DNA from: Ochrobactrum sp. RH2CCR150 | GTDB lineage: Bacteria > Pseudomonadota > Alphaproteobacteria > Rhizobiales > Rhizobiaceae | DNA: 64,000 nt | Direction: 5' to 3' | Assembly: GCA_014138095.1 (NCBI GenBank) | Contig: JACGXE010000002.1 | Span: forward strand, 620,001-684,000 | Part shown: one piece after another, positions 36,186 to 45,095 of the stretch | Numbering within the stretch: position 1 is the stretch's first letter | Layout: each line of letters opens with the position of its first letter | Translations under genes and position numbers: made by a program | Notes under the pieces: generated by a model | What the model was told of the DNA's origin: nothing | Seen by the model: only the letters and a program-made list of their open reading frames with translations | Databases searched by the model: none

Positions 36186-36219
36186 GGGGCCTGTCGCGCT
36201 TTGGCGCGGCGGGCCCTTT
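36186..36219 (+). terminator. Hairpin after lysine-dehydrogenase-like gene
   Basis: GGGGCCTGTCGCGC and GCGCGGCGGGCCC pair with a TTTG loop and end in TTTC. The stem has one or two mismatches; the U-run is short. Confidence 0.65.
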
Positions 36220-36337
36220 CGTGCTTCTGGCCATGGGGGCTGCCTCCAGGGCTTAGAGAAACGGGCGAATACTCGCCTCATGCAACGGCGCTCCGGTCAA
36301 TAGCCGGAATTGCGCAGGACTATGAAACAGGGAAATC

Positions 36338-37099
36338 ATGTTGAAATCAGTTTTGCTGGCCGGTCTGGCCACTGTCGTTATCGCCTTGCCGGTTCAGGCC
36401 AAGGAATGGAAGGAAATCCGTATCGCCAGTGAAGGCGCATATCCTCCGTTCAATTACATGTCGCCTGAAGGCAAGCTCGTTGGCTTCGATCTCGATATCG
36501 CCAATGCGCTGTGCGAAGCCATGGAAGCCAAGTGCACGGTCGTCGCCAATGATTGGGATGGCATGATCCCCGGCCTGCAGGCCAACAAGTTTGATGCGGT
36601 GATCGCGTCGATGGCTATCACGCCGGAGCGCGAGCAGCAGGTTGCCTTCACCGAGCGCTATTACACGACCCCGCTTGCGGTTGTTGTGCCGAAGGATTCG
36701 GACCTTACCTCGCTTGAGCCATCTGCATTCAGCGGCAAGACCGTCGGTGCGCAGGCAGGCACCACGCAGGGCAATTATGCCGATGACGTTTATGGCAAGG
36801 CTGGCGCTGACGTGAAGCTCTATCCGACCGCCGACGAAGCCAATGCCGATCTGGAAAGCGGTCGCGTTGATGCGATAGCAGCCGACAAATTCCTCGCCGC
36901 CGACTGGCTGAAGAAGCAGGGCGCTGATTGCTGCAAGTTCCTGGGCGACATTCCGGGTTCGGAAACGAAAATCGCCGTGGCGCTGCGCAAGGGCGATGAC
37001 GATCTGCGCGAACAGTTCAATGCCGCGATCAAGAAAATTCGCGAAAACGGCACCTACGATACGATCCGTCAGAAGTACTTCGATTTCGACATCTATTGA
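36338..37099 (+). CDS. Periplasmic basic-amino-acid binding protein (LAO/HisJ type), copy 1
   Basis: This 253-residue secreted protein has a classical Sec signal (LLAGLATVVIALPVQAKEWK) and the type-3 amino-acid binding fold. Motifs are EGAYPPFNY, ANALCEAMEAKCTVV and DWDGMIPGLQANKFDAVIAS. The two cysteines spaced seven residues apart match the C38-C45 disulfide of HisJ and LAO proteins, which suggests lysine/arginine/ornithine/histidine ligands. A second pair is in GADCCKFLG. The ATG has AGGGAAA upstream. No permease or ATPase gene is next to it, so it probably serves a transporter encoded elsewhere. Confidence 0.9.
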   Translation: MLKSVLLAGLATVVIALPVQAKEWKEIRIASEGAYPPFNYMSPEGKLVGFDLDIANALCEAMEAKCTVVANDWDGMIPGLQANKFDAVIASMAITPEREQQVAFTERYYTTPLAVVVPKDSDLTSLEPSAFSGKTVGAQAGTTQGNYADDVYGKAGADVKLYPTADEANADLESGRVDAIAADKFLAADWLKKQGADCCKFLGDIPGSETKIAVALRKGDDDLREQFNAAIKKIRENGTYDTIRQKYFDFDIY

Positions 37100-37265
37100 T
37101 CGCAAAATATCATCGGACGCCGTCAAAACGCCACTTGATGTTGGCGGCGTCCGGTGCTTCAGTCACACTGAAGCGGATGGGGTTCGCGCGCTGCACTAAA
37201 CAGCGGATCTCCGCCGGGGCTAACTAAAGCAGTCAACAAAAATAAGCATTTAAGGGGAAACCATC

Positions 37266-38039
37266 ATGCTGAAATCGATCCTTGCCGCTGGCCTTTTTGC
37301 CGGTCTTTCCACTGTCGTCGCAGTTCTGCCAGCGCAGGCGAAGGAATGGAAGGAAATCCGCATCGCGACCGAAGGTGCATATCCGCCCTTCAATTTCGTC
37401 GCTGCTGACGGCTCTCTTCAAGGGCTGGATGTCGAGATTGGAAATGCGCTCTGCGCTGCCATGCAGGCCAAGTGCACAATCGTCGCCAATGATTGGGACG
37501 GCATGATCCCCGGCCTGAAGGCGAATAAGTTCGATGCGGTTCTCGCTTCCATGAGCATCACCGAAGAGCGCAAGAAGCAGGTTGCGTTTACGGACAAGTA
37601 TTATTCGACGCCGCTTGCTGTCGCTGTTCCGAAGGATAGCCCGATCAAGTCGGTCGACGTCGACGCGATGAAGGGCAAGACACTCGGCGCGCAGGGCTCC
37701 ACGACGCAGGCGACCTATGCCGAAGACGTCTATGCCAAGGGCGGTGCCGAAGCCAAGCTTTACCCGACGGCCGATGAAGCCAATGCCGACCTCAAGAGCG
37801 GTCGTCTGGATGCTGTCGTGTCGGACAAATTCCCACTCGTCGATTGGCTTAAGGCTGACGGCGCTGATTGCTGCAAACTGCTCGGCGATATTCCGGGAAC
37901 GGAAACCGCAGCAGGCATTGCCGTCCGTCAGGAAGACAACGATCTGCGCGAACAGCTCAATGCTGCGATCAAGAAAATCCGCGACGACGGCACCTATGCC
38001 ACCATCGTGAAGAAGTATTTCGACTTCGACATTTATTGA
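37266..38039 (+). CDS. Periplasmic basic-amino-acid binding protein (LAO/HisJ type), copy 2
   Basis: This 257-residue secreted protein is a close paralogue of copy 1 (both begin MLKS, share KEWKEIRIA, EGAYPPFN, NDWDGMIPGL, KFDAV and end KYFDFDIY). The ALCAAMQAKCTIV cysteine pair and GADCCKLLG are retained. Differences cluster in EQQ/KKQ and SVDVDAMK/LTSLEPSA stretches and probably tune ligand preference. It follows copy 1 by 166 bases with a hairpin between. The two could have arisen by tandem duplication. Confidence 0.9.
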   Translation: MLKSILAAGLFAGLSTVVAVLPAQAKEWKEIRIATEGAYPPFNFVAADGSLQGLDVEIGNALCAAMQAKCTIVANDWDGMIPGLKANKFDAVLASMSITEERKKQVAFTDKYYSTPLAVAVPKDSPIKSVDVDAMKGKTLGAQGSTTQATYAEDVYAKGGAEAKLYPTADEANADLKSGRLDAVVSDKFPLVDWLKADGADCCKLLGDIPGTETAAGIAVRQEDNDLREQLNAAIKKIRDDGTYATIVKKYFDFDIY

Positions 38040-38073
38040 TCCCTACGAGCAGTAGACTTTGCTGCAAGCAGAA

Positions 38074-38098
38074 ACGCGCCAGCTGACCGCTGGCGCGT
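38074..38098 (+). terminator. Hairpin after binding-protein copy 2
   Basis: ACGCGCCAGC and GCTGGCGCGT make a perfect ten-base-pair stem with a TGACC loop. There is no clear U-run, so it could be an mRNA-stabilising hairpin rather than a strict terminator. Confidence 0.55.
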
Positions 38099-38125
38099 AT
38101 TGTAATGAGAATGCCGGAAATACCG

Positions 38126-39370
38126 ATGCAAAATCAGGATATTATCGTTCTAGGCGCTGGCATTGTCGGCGTTTCGGCTGCGCTTCATTTGCAGGCGCGC
38201 GGACGCTCCGTCTGTCTGATCGACAAGGGGGAGCCGGGGCAGGGAACGAGTTTCGGCAATGCGGGGCTGATCGAACGCTCCAGTGTCATTCCCTATTCCT
38301 TTCCGCAAGGTTTCGGCAAACTGCTGCGCTACGCCACGAACCTGCGCACCGATGTTCGCTATTCTCCGTTTTATGTTCCTCGCATAGCGCGCTGGCTTTT
38401 CCGCTACTGGCGGGAATCGTCGCCAGAACGTCTGGAGATTGCCGCACAGGCCATGCTGCCGCTGATCGAAGCAAGCGTGCATGAGCATGATACTCTGATT
38501 GCCGAAGCGGGATGCGAAAAACTCATTCGCAAACAAGGCTGGATGCAGGTTTACCGCAACCAGTCCGCTTTCGATGCCGCAGTGCGTCGTCTCCCCAATT
38601 TGCAGCGCTTCAATCTTGCCTATGACATTCTGGATGCCGGAGCTTTGCGCGCGCGTGAAACCGCATTGGGCGAAGTTGCAGGTGGCATCCACTGGCTCGA
38701 CCCGAAAACCGTCGTTAATCCCGCTGGACTTGTGCAGGCCTATGCTGATTTGTTCATCGCGCGCGGCGGCAGATTTGTGCATGGCGACGCTGCAACGCTG
38801 ACGCAGAACGGCGACAGCTGGCAGGTCGCGACGCAGGAGGGGCCGGTCAAGGCACGCGACGTTGTCGTGGCGCTTGGGCCTCAGTCTGCGCTCATTTTCC
38901 GGCGCTTCGGCTATCCGATACCCCTCGGCATTAAACGCGGCCATCACCTGCATTTCGCGATGCGCAACAACACGCGGCTGGGCCATACAGTGGTGGATGA
39001 GGAAGCCGGTTATGTTTTGGCGCCGATGGTGCAGGGCGTGCGGCTGACCACCGGGATCGAATTCGCATCGCCTTTGGCTGCGGCCAATCGCATCCAGCTC
39101 GGAAAGACGGAGAAGATTGCGCGCCGTCTGGTGCCGCAGCTCGGCGAGCCGGTGGATAGCACGCCGTGGCTCGGTCTGCGTCCATGCCTGCCAGACATGC
39201 GCCCTGTGATCGGCCGGGCACCGCGACACAAGGGATTGTGGTTTGATTTCGGTCACGCCCATCACGGTTTGACGCTGGGGCCTGCAAGCGGACGGCTTAT
39301 TGCGGAAATGATGACAGGCGAGAAAACCTATATCGATCCGACACCATATTCGGTAGAGCGGTTCCTGTAA
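38126..39370 (+). CDS. FAD-dependent oxidoreductase, DadA-like
   Basis: This 414-residue flavoprotein of the glycine/D-amino-acid oxidase family has an N-terminal FAD fold (DIIVLGAGIVGVSAALHLQA with GAGIVG), the segment GLIERSSVIPYSFP and the C-terminal GLRPCLPDMRPVIGRAP followed by FGHAHHGLTLGPASGRL, typical of DadA-type D-amino-acid dehydrogenases. It could oxidise a D- or N-substituted amino acid; its position after binding proteins and a lysine-dehydrogenase-like gene supports an amino-acid catabolic role. The start at 38126 has GGAAA upstream; two earlier ATGs (38105, 38111) are less likely. Confidence 0.85.
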   Translation: MQNQDIIVLGAGIVGVSAALHLQARGRSVCLIDKGEPGQGTSFGNAGLIERSSVIPYSFPQGFGKLLRYATNLRTDVRYSPFYVPRIARWLFRYWRESSPERLEIAAQAMLPLIEASVHEHDTLIAEAGCEKLIRKQGWMQVYRNQSAFDAAVRRLPNLQRFNLAYDILDAGALRARETALGEVAGGIHWLDPKTVVNPAGLVQAYADLFIARGGRFVHGDAATLTQNGDSWQVATQEGPVKARDVVVALGPQSALIFRRFGYPIPLGIKRGHHLHFAMRNNTRLGHTVVDEEAGYVLAPMVQGVRLTTGIEFASPLAAANRIQLGKTEKIARRLVPQLGEPVDSTPWLGLRPCLPDMRPVIGRAPRHKGLWFDFGHAHHGLTLGPASGRLIAEMMTGEKTYIDPTPYSVERFL

Positions 39371-39478
39371 TCGTTGAATATTTTGTGACAGGGTTGTCAG
39401 AGGCGGTGAAGCGGGGCTATCACTTCACCCCTCACATCACTCCGCATTTCTGCGGGCCAATTGATCCGGAAAATCCTC

Positions 39479-40522
39479 GTGAAAAAGAAGTCCTTGGGCC
39501 GTACAGGCCTCTCTGTCACCGAAATTTGCCTCGGAACCATGACCTGGGGTGTGCAGAACACCGAAGCCGATGCTTATGAGCAGCTGGATATTGCTGTCGA
39601 TGCCGGCATCAACTTCATCGATACGGCGGAAGGCTATGCCATACCGATGAGCGCCGAAAGCTACGGCAAGACCGAGACCTATATCGGCAACTGGTTCAAG
39701 GCTTCGGGCAAGCGCGACAAAGTCATCCTCGCCAGCAAGATTGCGGGCGGCGGTCGTCAGGAGTGGATTCGCGGTGGTGCGCGCCCGAGCCGCGCCAGCG
39801 TGCGCGAAGCGGTTGAGAACAGCCTGAAGCGCCTCCAGACCGATCACATCGATCTCTACCAGATTCACTGGCCAATGCGTTCGCATTACCATTTTGGACA
39901 GGGCTGGAATTTCGATTTCAGCAAAAATGATGCGAAGTCGGAATTGCAGCACATGCACGACACTTTGCTCGGCCTCGACGATATGGTTCGCGAAGGCAAG
40001 ATCCGGCATGTTGGCCTTTCCAACGAAACCGCTTGGGGAACAATGCGCTGGCTGCGAATGGCTGAAGAAGAAGGCCTGCCACGCATGGCGTCGATCCAGA
40101 ACGAGTATGGACTTCTGCAACGCCAGTTCGATTTCGATATGGCTGAAGTGTCGCTGGCGGAAGATGTCGGCCTGCTGGCCTATTCGACACTGGCCGCAGG
40201 CGTGCTGACGGGTAAATATCTCGGTGGCAATGTGCCCGCCGGTTCGCGTGCAGCAGTGACCGATGGCGGCCTGTGGCGCGACAATTCCCATTCGGAACCG
40301 GTCGTTCGCGCCTATATCGATGTCGCCAACAAGCACGGCCTCGATATTGCGCAGATGGGTATTGCCTTCTCGCTGACCCGTCCGTTCATGACCTCGGTGA
40401 TTATCGGAGCCACGACTGTCGAACAGCTGAAGACAGATATTGCCGCCCATGAGCTGAAACTGTCGGACGAGGTACTGGCTGATATTGCGGATGTTTATCG
40501 CAACAATCCGCGCCCGCTCTGA
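39479..40522 (+). CDS. Aldo/keto reductase, Tas-like
   Basis: This 347-residue NADPH-dependent TIM-barrel reductase has FIDTAEGYAIPM (catalytic Asp and Tyr region), VILASKIAGGG, HIDLYQIHWPM (His-type active site), VGLSNETAWG and ATTVEQLKTDIAAH. Its length fits the E. coli Tas protein. The GTG start at 39479 gives KKKSLGRTGLSVTEICLGTM, the standard AKR opening; an upstream TTG at 39461 is less well placed. The native substrate is unknown. A strong terminator follows. Confidence 0.88.
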   Translation: MKKKSLGRTGLSVTEICLGTMTWGVQNTEADAYEQLDIAVDAGINFIDTAEGYAIPMSAESYGKTETYIGNWFKASGKRDKVILASKIAGGGRQEWIRGGARPSRASVREAVENSLKRLQTDHIDLYQIHWPMRSHYHFGQGWNFDFSKNDAKSELQHMHDTLLGLDDMVREGKIRHVGLSNETAWGTMRWLRMAEEEGLPRMASIQNEYGLLQRQFDFDMAEVSLAEDVGLLAYSTLAAGVLTGKYLGGNVPAGSRAAVTDGGLWRDNSHSEPVVRAYIDVANKHGLDIAQMGIAFSLTRPFMTSVIIGATTVEQLKTDIAAHELKLSDEVLADIADVYRNNPRPL

Positions 40523-40551
40523 TCTCATTCAGTGCTGCTGAACTTGAAAGG

Positions 40552-40576
40552 CCCGCCATTGAATGGCGGGTTTTTT
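40552..40576 (+). terminator. Rho-independent terminator
   Basis: CCCGCCA and TGGCGGG pair with a TTGAA loop, followed by TTTTTT. It also faces the convergent 2H-phosphoesterase-like gene. Confidence 0.9.
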
Positions 40577-40583
40577 CATGGAT

Positions 40584-41102
40584 TTATCCCGCCAGATAAA
40601 TCTCGTTTTTGACGATCCACTGGTCGATCGGGGTCATATTGGAAGAGCTGACGATAACCATGCGGTCAAAACGCAGCATCCGACCAGACAGTGCGACTGA
40701 AAGCCGTTTCATTTCGTCGTGTTTTTCCGGCGTATCCGGCACACCATAGGCAAGAGACACGTGCGGGACGAAACTCGCCAGATCGTCCATGCCCGAAATG
40801 CCGATTGTATCCCGCTTCAAATCCATCAACGGCGGCGTTTTCTCCAGCGCGGCATAGAATGAACGGAAATAGGCCTCCGTCGACGTTATGCCTTCGATCC
40901 TGATATCCAGCGGCTTGCGCCCCATCGCAAGGCTGAGGATCAAGGGCTGCAATTCTTCAGCCGAACGCTCCATATCCGGGATCAATGTCGCATGCGGTTC
41001 GAAGACCGGGGTGTCGAAACGCAGCGCCAGATCGCGCACGATCGTTTCGAGAAACTGAAGGTCGCCACGCGCCGGGCGCAGCCAGACGGAATGAAATGTC
41101 AT
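40584..41102 (-). CDS. 2H phosphoesterase / cyclic phosphodiesterase-like protein
   Basis: This 172-residue cytoplasmic protein has two H-x-(T/S)-x motifs, PHATLIPD and FVPHVSLAYG, in a duplicated alpha-beta fold. These are characteristic of the 2H phosphoesterase superfamily and of plant-type cyclic phosphodiesterases (2',3'-cyclic phosphate or ADP-ribose-cyclic phosphate). It follows the LacI gene by four bases, so it is the last gene of the importer operon. The ligand-handling role is inference. The start at 41102 is chosen because the earlier ATG (41132) would overlap the LacI gene. Confidence 0.8.
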   Translation of the reverse strand: MTFHSVWLRPARGDLQFLETIVRDLALRFDTPVFEPHATLIPDMERSAEELQPLILSLAMGRKPLDIRIEGITSTEAYFRSFYAALEKTPPLMDLKRDTIGISGMDDLASFVPHVSLAYGVPDTPEKHDEMKRLSVALSGRMLRFDRMVIVSSSNMTPIDQWIVKNEIYLAG

Positions 41103-41106
41103 GTGG

Positions 41107-42168
41107 TCAGGCACCCTTTGCGCCCTTGGCATAGTCCGTTTTCAGTGGTCGCACGCTGCCGCGCAAAATGAGCGGCATATCAAGTACAACTCTTTGCGGC
41201 GGCTCATTGGGTGCATTCTCACGTTCATCGAGCAAACGAACGATTTCCGCCGACAGGCGCTCGGCATTCTGGTCGAATGTCGTCAGGCGGTACGCGCCCC
41301 AGCGCGCCTCGGCCACATTGTCGAAGCCGATGATCGAAAGATCGTCGGGAATGCTGAGATTATACACATCGCGCGCGCAGTCCATCAGGCCGAACGCCAT
41401 CAGATCATTGACACAAAGCACAGCCTCGACACGGTCCTTGTCACCGAGCAGCAAGGAACCGGCGGCGAACCCGCTGTCATAATCGGTCAATTCGCCACGC
41501 TGGATGACCACGGGGAGGCCGAGGCTGTTTGCCTTTGTCACAAATGCCTGTTCGCGTTCGACAAGGCTGTGACTGCCGACATTGGATGTAATCAGGCCGA
41601 GTCTTTTGAAGCCGCGTGCCGCGAAAACATCAACAGCCGTTTCCGCCGCGAGCTTGTTATTGGCGTGGACGTGGTCTGCTCCAGCCTCTGTTCTGCCGAC
41701 AAGAATGAGCGGCTGGCCATTTCGCTGCGCCAGTTCCACGAAAGACGAGGACGGCATGCCCGATAGAACCACCGTTGCTTCCGCCCGATAACGCAACAGC
41801 GCCTCGTGGGCGGCAGATAGGTTTTCCCCGTGCTGGCCGGTCGGGATCAGCACCGGCACATTGCCGCGCGCCGCAAGGCGTCTGGAAAGGGTAGCGATCT
41901 GACGGGCACGAAAAGGACTGTCGGGATCTGCGGCGATCATGCCGACAATGCGGCTGCGATGGGCGAGCAGCCCGCGAGCAAGATCGTTCACCTGATAGCC
42001 GAGCTTTTCCGCGGCCTTCAGCACTTTTTCGCGGGTTGCAGCCGAAACGCTTGCACCCGGCGTGAAGGTGCGCGACACGGCAGAACGCGAAACGCCTGCC
42101 TCCTGCGCCACTTCATGGGCACTGATGAAGCGTGGGCCAGTACTGGCATCGTTATCTTGCTGAGCCAT
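41107..42168 (-). CDS. LacI-family transcriptional regulator
   Basis: This 353-residue regulator has an N-terminal HTH (AHEVAQEAGVSRSAVSRTF with hinge helix AATREKVLKAAEKLGYQVN) and a C-terminal periplasmic-binding-protein-like effector domain (SIIGFDNVAEARWGAYRLTT). It is encoded two bases downstream of the second permease in the importer operon, so it is probably the local regulator, possibly binding the palindrome at 46285-46298. The effector is not known; it could be the imported solute. Confidence 0.94.
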   Translation of the reverse strand: MAQQDNDASTGPRFISAHEVAQEAGVSRSAVSRTFTPGASVSAATREKVLKAAEKLGYQVNDLARGLLAHRSRIVGMIAADPDSPFRARQIATLSRRLAARGNVPVLIPTGQHGENLSAAHEALLRYRAEATVVLSGMPSSSFVELAQRNGQPLILVGRTEAGADHVHANNKLAAETAVDVFAARGFKRLGLITSNVGSHSLVEREQAFVTKANSLGLPVVIQRGELTDYDSGFAAGSLLLGDKDRVEAVLCVNDLMAFGLMDCARDVYNLSIPDDLSIIGFDNVAEARWGAYRLTTFDQNAERLSAEIVRLLDERENAPNEPPQRVVLDMPLILRGSVRPLKTDYAKGAKGA

Positions 42169-42170
42169 TT

Positions 42171-42983
42171 CTAGCGTCCCACTTTGGAGAGAACATCGGC
42201 GCGGAGGAACCGCTCGACAACGAACATGAATGCAATGGACGGCACAAGCAGTATCAGCGCACTGATCGATGCAATCTGATAATTGCCGCCGGAGCTTGCC
42301 GTATAGAGCAAGAGCGGCAGAGTGGAAACGTCTGGCGCGCCTACGAAATAGGTGCCGGTAAACTCGTCCAGCGATTCCAGGAAGACGAAGATCGCGCTTG
42401 CCAGCAATCCCGGTGCCGCGATTGGCAATGTGATGTCGAAGAAGGTTTTCAGCGCAGATGCGCCCATGGAACGTGCGGCTTCTTCAAGCTCGCTGTCGAT
42501 AGCCGAGAAGGCGGCGGTTGCGATCCAGACTGCATAGACGAGACCATGGGTAACATGTACCAGCACCACGCCGAAAACCGTGCCGTTAAGGCCGAACGAA
42601 TAGAACATCTGCGCGATGTTCACATAGACCGGCAGGTTCGGAAAGGCCTGCGGGATCAGTAGCGTCAGCAGGATCAATCCGCGAAACGGCAGTTTCAGCC
42701 TCGCCAGCGCATAGCCGGCGGGAATGGCCAGACCAAGTGAGACGATCACCGTGAGGATCGCGATCAGCACACTGGTTCCAAGCGACGACAGTGCATTGCC
42801 GCGCGGCGAGAACACATTGGCCCAGAAGGAAAAACCGTATTGCAGTGGGAATGTGTGCGGAAAATACCAGCGTTCCGCCACGGCCCAAAGGAGAAGGTTG
42901 GCCAGCGGGCCGAAGATTGCGAAGGCCAGAAGCCCAAGGACGATACCGCGCGGAATCCAGCGCCAATCGAAAACGGTACTCAT
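42171..42983 (-). CDS. ABC permease (PotC/FbpB-like)
   Basis: This 270-residue inner-membrane permease has about six helices and the EAA-type coupling loop LEEAARSMGASALKTFFDITLPIAAPG (LEEAARSMGASAL and ITLPIAAPG). It is the second permease of the importer and overlaps the previous permease stop by ATGA, which fixes the start at 42983. It likely forms a heterodimer with that permease. Confidence 0.93.
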   Translation of the reverse strand: MSTVFDWRWIPRGIVLGLLAFAIFGPLANLLLWAVAERWYFPHTFPLQYGFSFWANVFSPRGNALSSLGTSVLIAILTVIVSLGLAIPAGYALARLKLPFRGLILLTLLIPQAFPNLPVYVNIAQMFYSFGLNGTVFGVVLVHVTHGLVYAVWIATAAFSAIDSELEEAARSMGASALKTFFDITLPIAAPGLLASAIFVFLESLDEFTGTYFVGAPDVSTLPLLLYTASSGGNYQIASISALILLVPSIAFMFVVERFLRADVLSKVGR

Positions 42984-43804
42984 TTGCCGTGCTCCTTCAT
43001 GGTCTGGCGCAGATAGATCCACGCCACCAGACTGGTCATCAGCAGCGAGATCGTGCCGAGTGCGTTGGCTACCCCGTAATCGCCATAGGCGTTGATGCGG
43101 AAGGCCATATTGGCGGTGATCATGGTAGGCGATTGCGCGTTGATCATCAGCGGCACGGACAGCACCGACATCATGGTCACAAAGCTCAAGATAAGGCCCA
43201 CGAGCAGCGTCTGTCGCACTTGGGGCAGAACAATCTCGATCAGGATGCGCAAACGTCCTGCACCCAGATTGCGGGCGGATTCGATGGTGCTTCTGTCGAG
43301 CGACGCCATGGCGCCGGCCAGAAGCAGAGTGACGAAGGGTGTCTGTTTCCAGACGAAGGCAATGGTAATGCCGCGCCAGTCAAGAAAACTCATCGCTTGC
43401 AATGGCGTCAATATGCCGGTTTCGAACAGGAGGCTGTTCATCAGACCGTTCTTGGCGAGAAAGGTGCGCAATATCTGGCCGACGACGATAAACGGAATGA
43501 ACAAAGGCCAGCGATAGAGCCACCGCAGCACGGCGACCGCACGCGGATTGGAACCCAGCGTCAGATAACCGCCGATAGCGATGGAAAACAGCGCGATCAG
43601 GACTGACGACAGCACGACGATCAGCAATGTGAACAGAATGTCGCTTGAATAAAGCTCGAATGTCTTGGTGAAATTGCCGAAACCCCACTCGCCGGAAACA
43701 TAGAATGCCCCGGTGAGGGCGCCGAAAAGCGGCACGATGAACAATACTACAACGATCGCCATTGCGGGGGCGACCAGCAGCAAACCTGTCAGTCTTGGCG
43801 ACAT
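42980..43804 (-). CDS. ABC permease (PotB/FbpB-like)
   Basis: This 274-residue inner-membrane permease starts MSPRLTGLLLVAPAMAIVVVL and has the coupling loop TIESARNLGAGRLRILIEIV. The ATG at 43804 has GAGGT seven bases upstream, better than the ATG at 43816 or 43855. It pairs with the next permease and the ATPase upstream. A strong stem-loop precedes it after the binding-protein gene. Confidence 0.93.
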   Translation of the reverse strand: MSPRLTGLLLVAPAMAIVVVLFIVPLFGALTGAFYVSGEWGFGNFTKTFELYSSDILFTLLIVVLSSVLIALFSIAIGGYLTLGSNPRAVAVLRWLYRWPLFIPFIVVGQILRTFLAKNGLMNSLLFETGILTPLQAMSFLDWRGITIAFVWKQTPFVTLLLAGAMASLDRSTIESARNLGAGRLRILIEIVLPQVRQTLLVGLILSFVTMMSVLSVPLMINAQSPTMITANMAFRINAYGDYGVANALGTISLLMTSLVAWIYLRQTMKEHGK

Positions 43805-43831
43805 TCGAGACCTCATGAAAATGATGGAATA

Positions 43832-43859
43832 CCGGATGCGCCTGGGATGGCGCATCCGG
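43832..43859 (-). other. Intercistronic stem-loop between binding protein and permease
   Basis: CCGGATGCGCC and GGCGCATCCGG form an 11-base-pair stem with a six-base loop, between the binding-protein stop (43871) and the permease start. Such hairpins commonly reduce downstream expression and protect the upstream binding-protein message, giving the usual excess of binding protein. No U-run, so full termination is unlikely. Confidence 0.75.
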
Positions 43860-43870
43860 CAATGCGGTTA

Positions 43871-45004
43871 TCAGTTGCCAACCTGACGTTCGTAGGCTTC
43901 CAGAATGGCGGTGTTGTACGGAGCAATCGGGAAGGACTTGCCGAACTTTGCCAGATCGTCAGCCGTGATATCGGTGAAAAGCTTGTTCCAGGTGTCGGCA
44001 TCAAGTTCCGACTTGACGTTGTCGGCGTCGATGCCCGGATACCAGTTGAAGCGCTTCACGATGCCCTCAGCCTGAACCTTGGGGCTGGTTGCCAGCGCCA
44101 CGAACTTTTCGGCCAGTTCCTTATGTGCACTCTTTTCCGGAATTACGTAGTGCATCGGCTGGCCCGGCATGCCAGGTTCGGGCAAAACCAGCTTCATTTC
44201 CGGAGGCAGCTGGCCATTGGCCTTCCACGAATAGAACATGTCGACCCAGACCGGACCCATGGCGATTTCACCACGGCTTAGCATGTCGAGTGTTCCGGCA
44301 TTGCCCGGCGTCAGGGTTGCGTTCTTGGTGAATTCTTTCAGAGACGCGAAAGCCTTGTCCCAATTTTTGGCTTCGCCTTCTTCGAACGGTCCCTGCTGAA
44401 GCTTGTTCGCATCACCGCCATAGGCATAGATCCAGCCCATCACGAAGCTTACACCCGAAGCGCCGCCCTTGATGCCGTTATAGCCGAACTGCTTCGGATT
44501 TTCCTTGGCCCAGGCGACGAGTTCATCATAGCTCTTCGGCGGCGTGGCGACGAGCGCCGGATTGTAGGCAAGCGCGGTCTGGCTGTTGAACATCGGCATA
44601 ACATAGCCGTCAACATTGGTGCCGAGCGCCATCTTTGCATTGTCGCGGGTTACCAGCTTGCCGCTTTCGATCTTGCCGCGATAATTTTCGAGGAACTTGC
44701 CGGTGACCATCGGTCCGGCGAATTTTTCATGGACGACGGCAACGTCCGTATCCCACTTTTCGACGCCAGCCTTCGACTGGGCTTCGAAACGCTCGAGAAT
44801 CTTCTGCGAACCGGCATCGCCCGGGCCAGTGCCGACAACGCGCACGGTGTTGCCCGGATTTTCCTTCTCGAACAATGGTCCGAGATACTGGTTGATGTAA
44901 TCAACCATGTTCTGGTCACCAGCGGTAAGCACCTTCAGTTCGTCGGCAGATGCAGGGACAACGGTAAGACCGAGTACAACTGCTGCTTTCAGGGCCGTTC
45001 TCAT
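43871..45004 (-). CDS. Periplasmic binding protein of the importer (type 2)
   Basis: This 377-residue secreted binding protein has a short Sec signal (AVVLGLTVVPASADELK) and the type-2 fold of iron, polyamine, thiamine or phosphonate importers. Visible segments are LKVLTAGDQNMVDYINQYL, TDVAVVHEKFAGPMVTG, GASGVSFVMGWIYAYGGD and VWVDMFYSWKANGQLP. No lipobox. The ligand cannot be assigned from sequence; the 2H-phosphoesterase in the operon suggests a phosphorylated or cyclic-phosphate ligand as one idea only. Confidence 0.92.
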   Translation of the reverse strand: MRTALKAAVVLGLTVVPASADELKVLTAGDQNMVDYINQYLGPLFEKENPGNTVRVVGTGPGDAGSQKILERFEAQSKAGVEKWDTDVAVVHEKFAGPMVTGKFLENYRGKIESGKLVTRDNAKMALGTNVDGYVMPMFNSQTALAYNPALVATPPKSYDELVAWAKENPKQFGYNGIKGGASGVSFVMGWIYAYGGDANKLQQGPFEEGEAKNWDKAFASLKEFTKNATLTPGNAGTLDMLSRGEIAMGPVWVDMFYSWKANGQLPPEMKLVLPEPGMPGQPMHYVIPEKSAHKELAEKFVALATSPKVQAEGIVKRFNWYPGIDADNVKSELDADTWNKLFTDITADDLAKFGKSFPIAPYNTAILEAYERQVGN

Positions 45005-45095
45005 GAAAAACTCCTGTTAAATCCGGATGGACCGGTTTTGTGGATTTCGATTGGGATGTTGAACATCCTGTTGCTTCATCGGGAATTTTAGGCTG

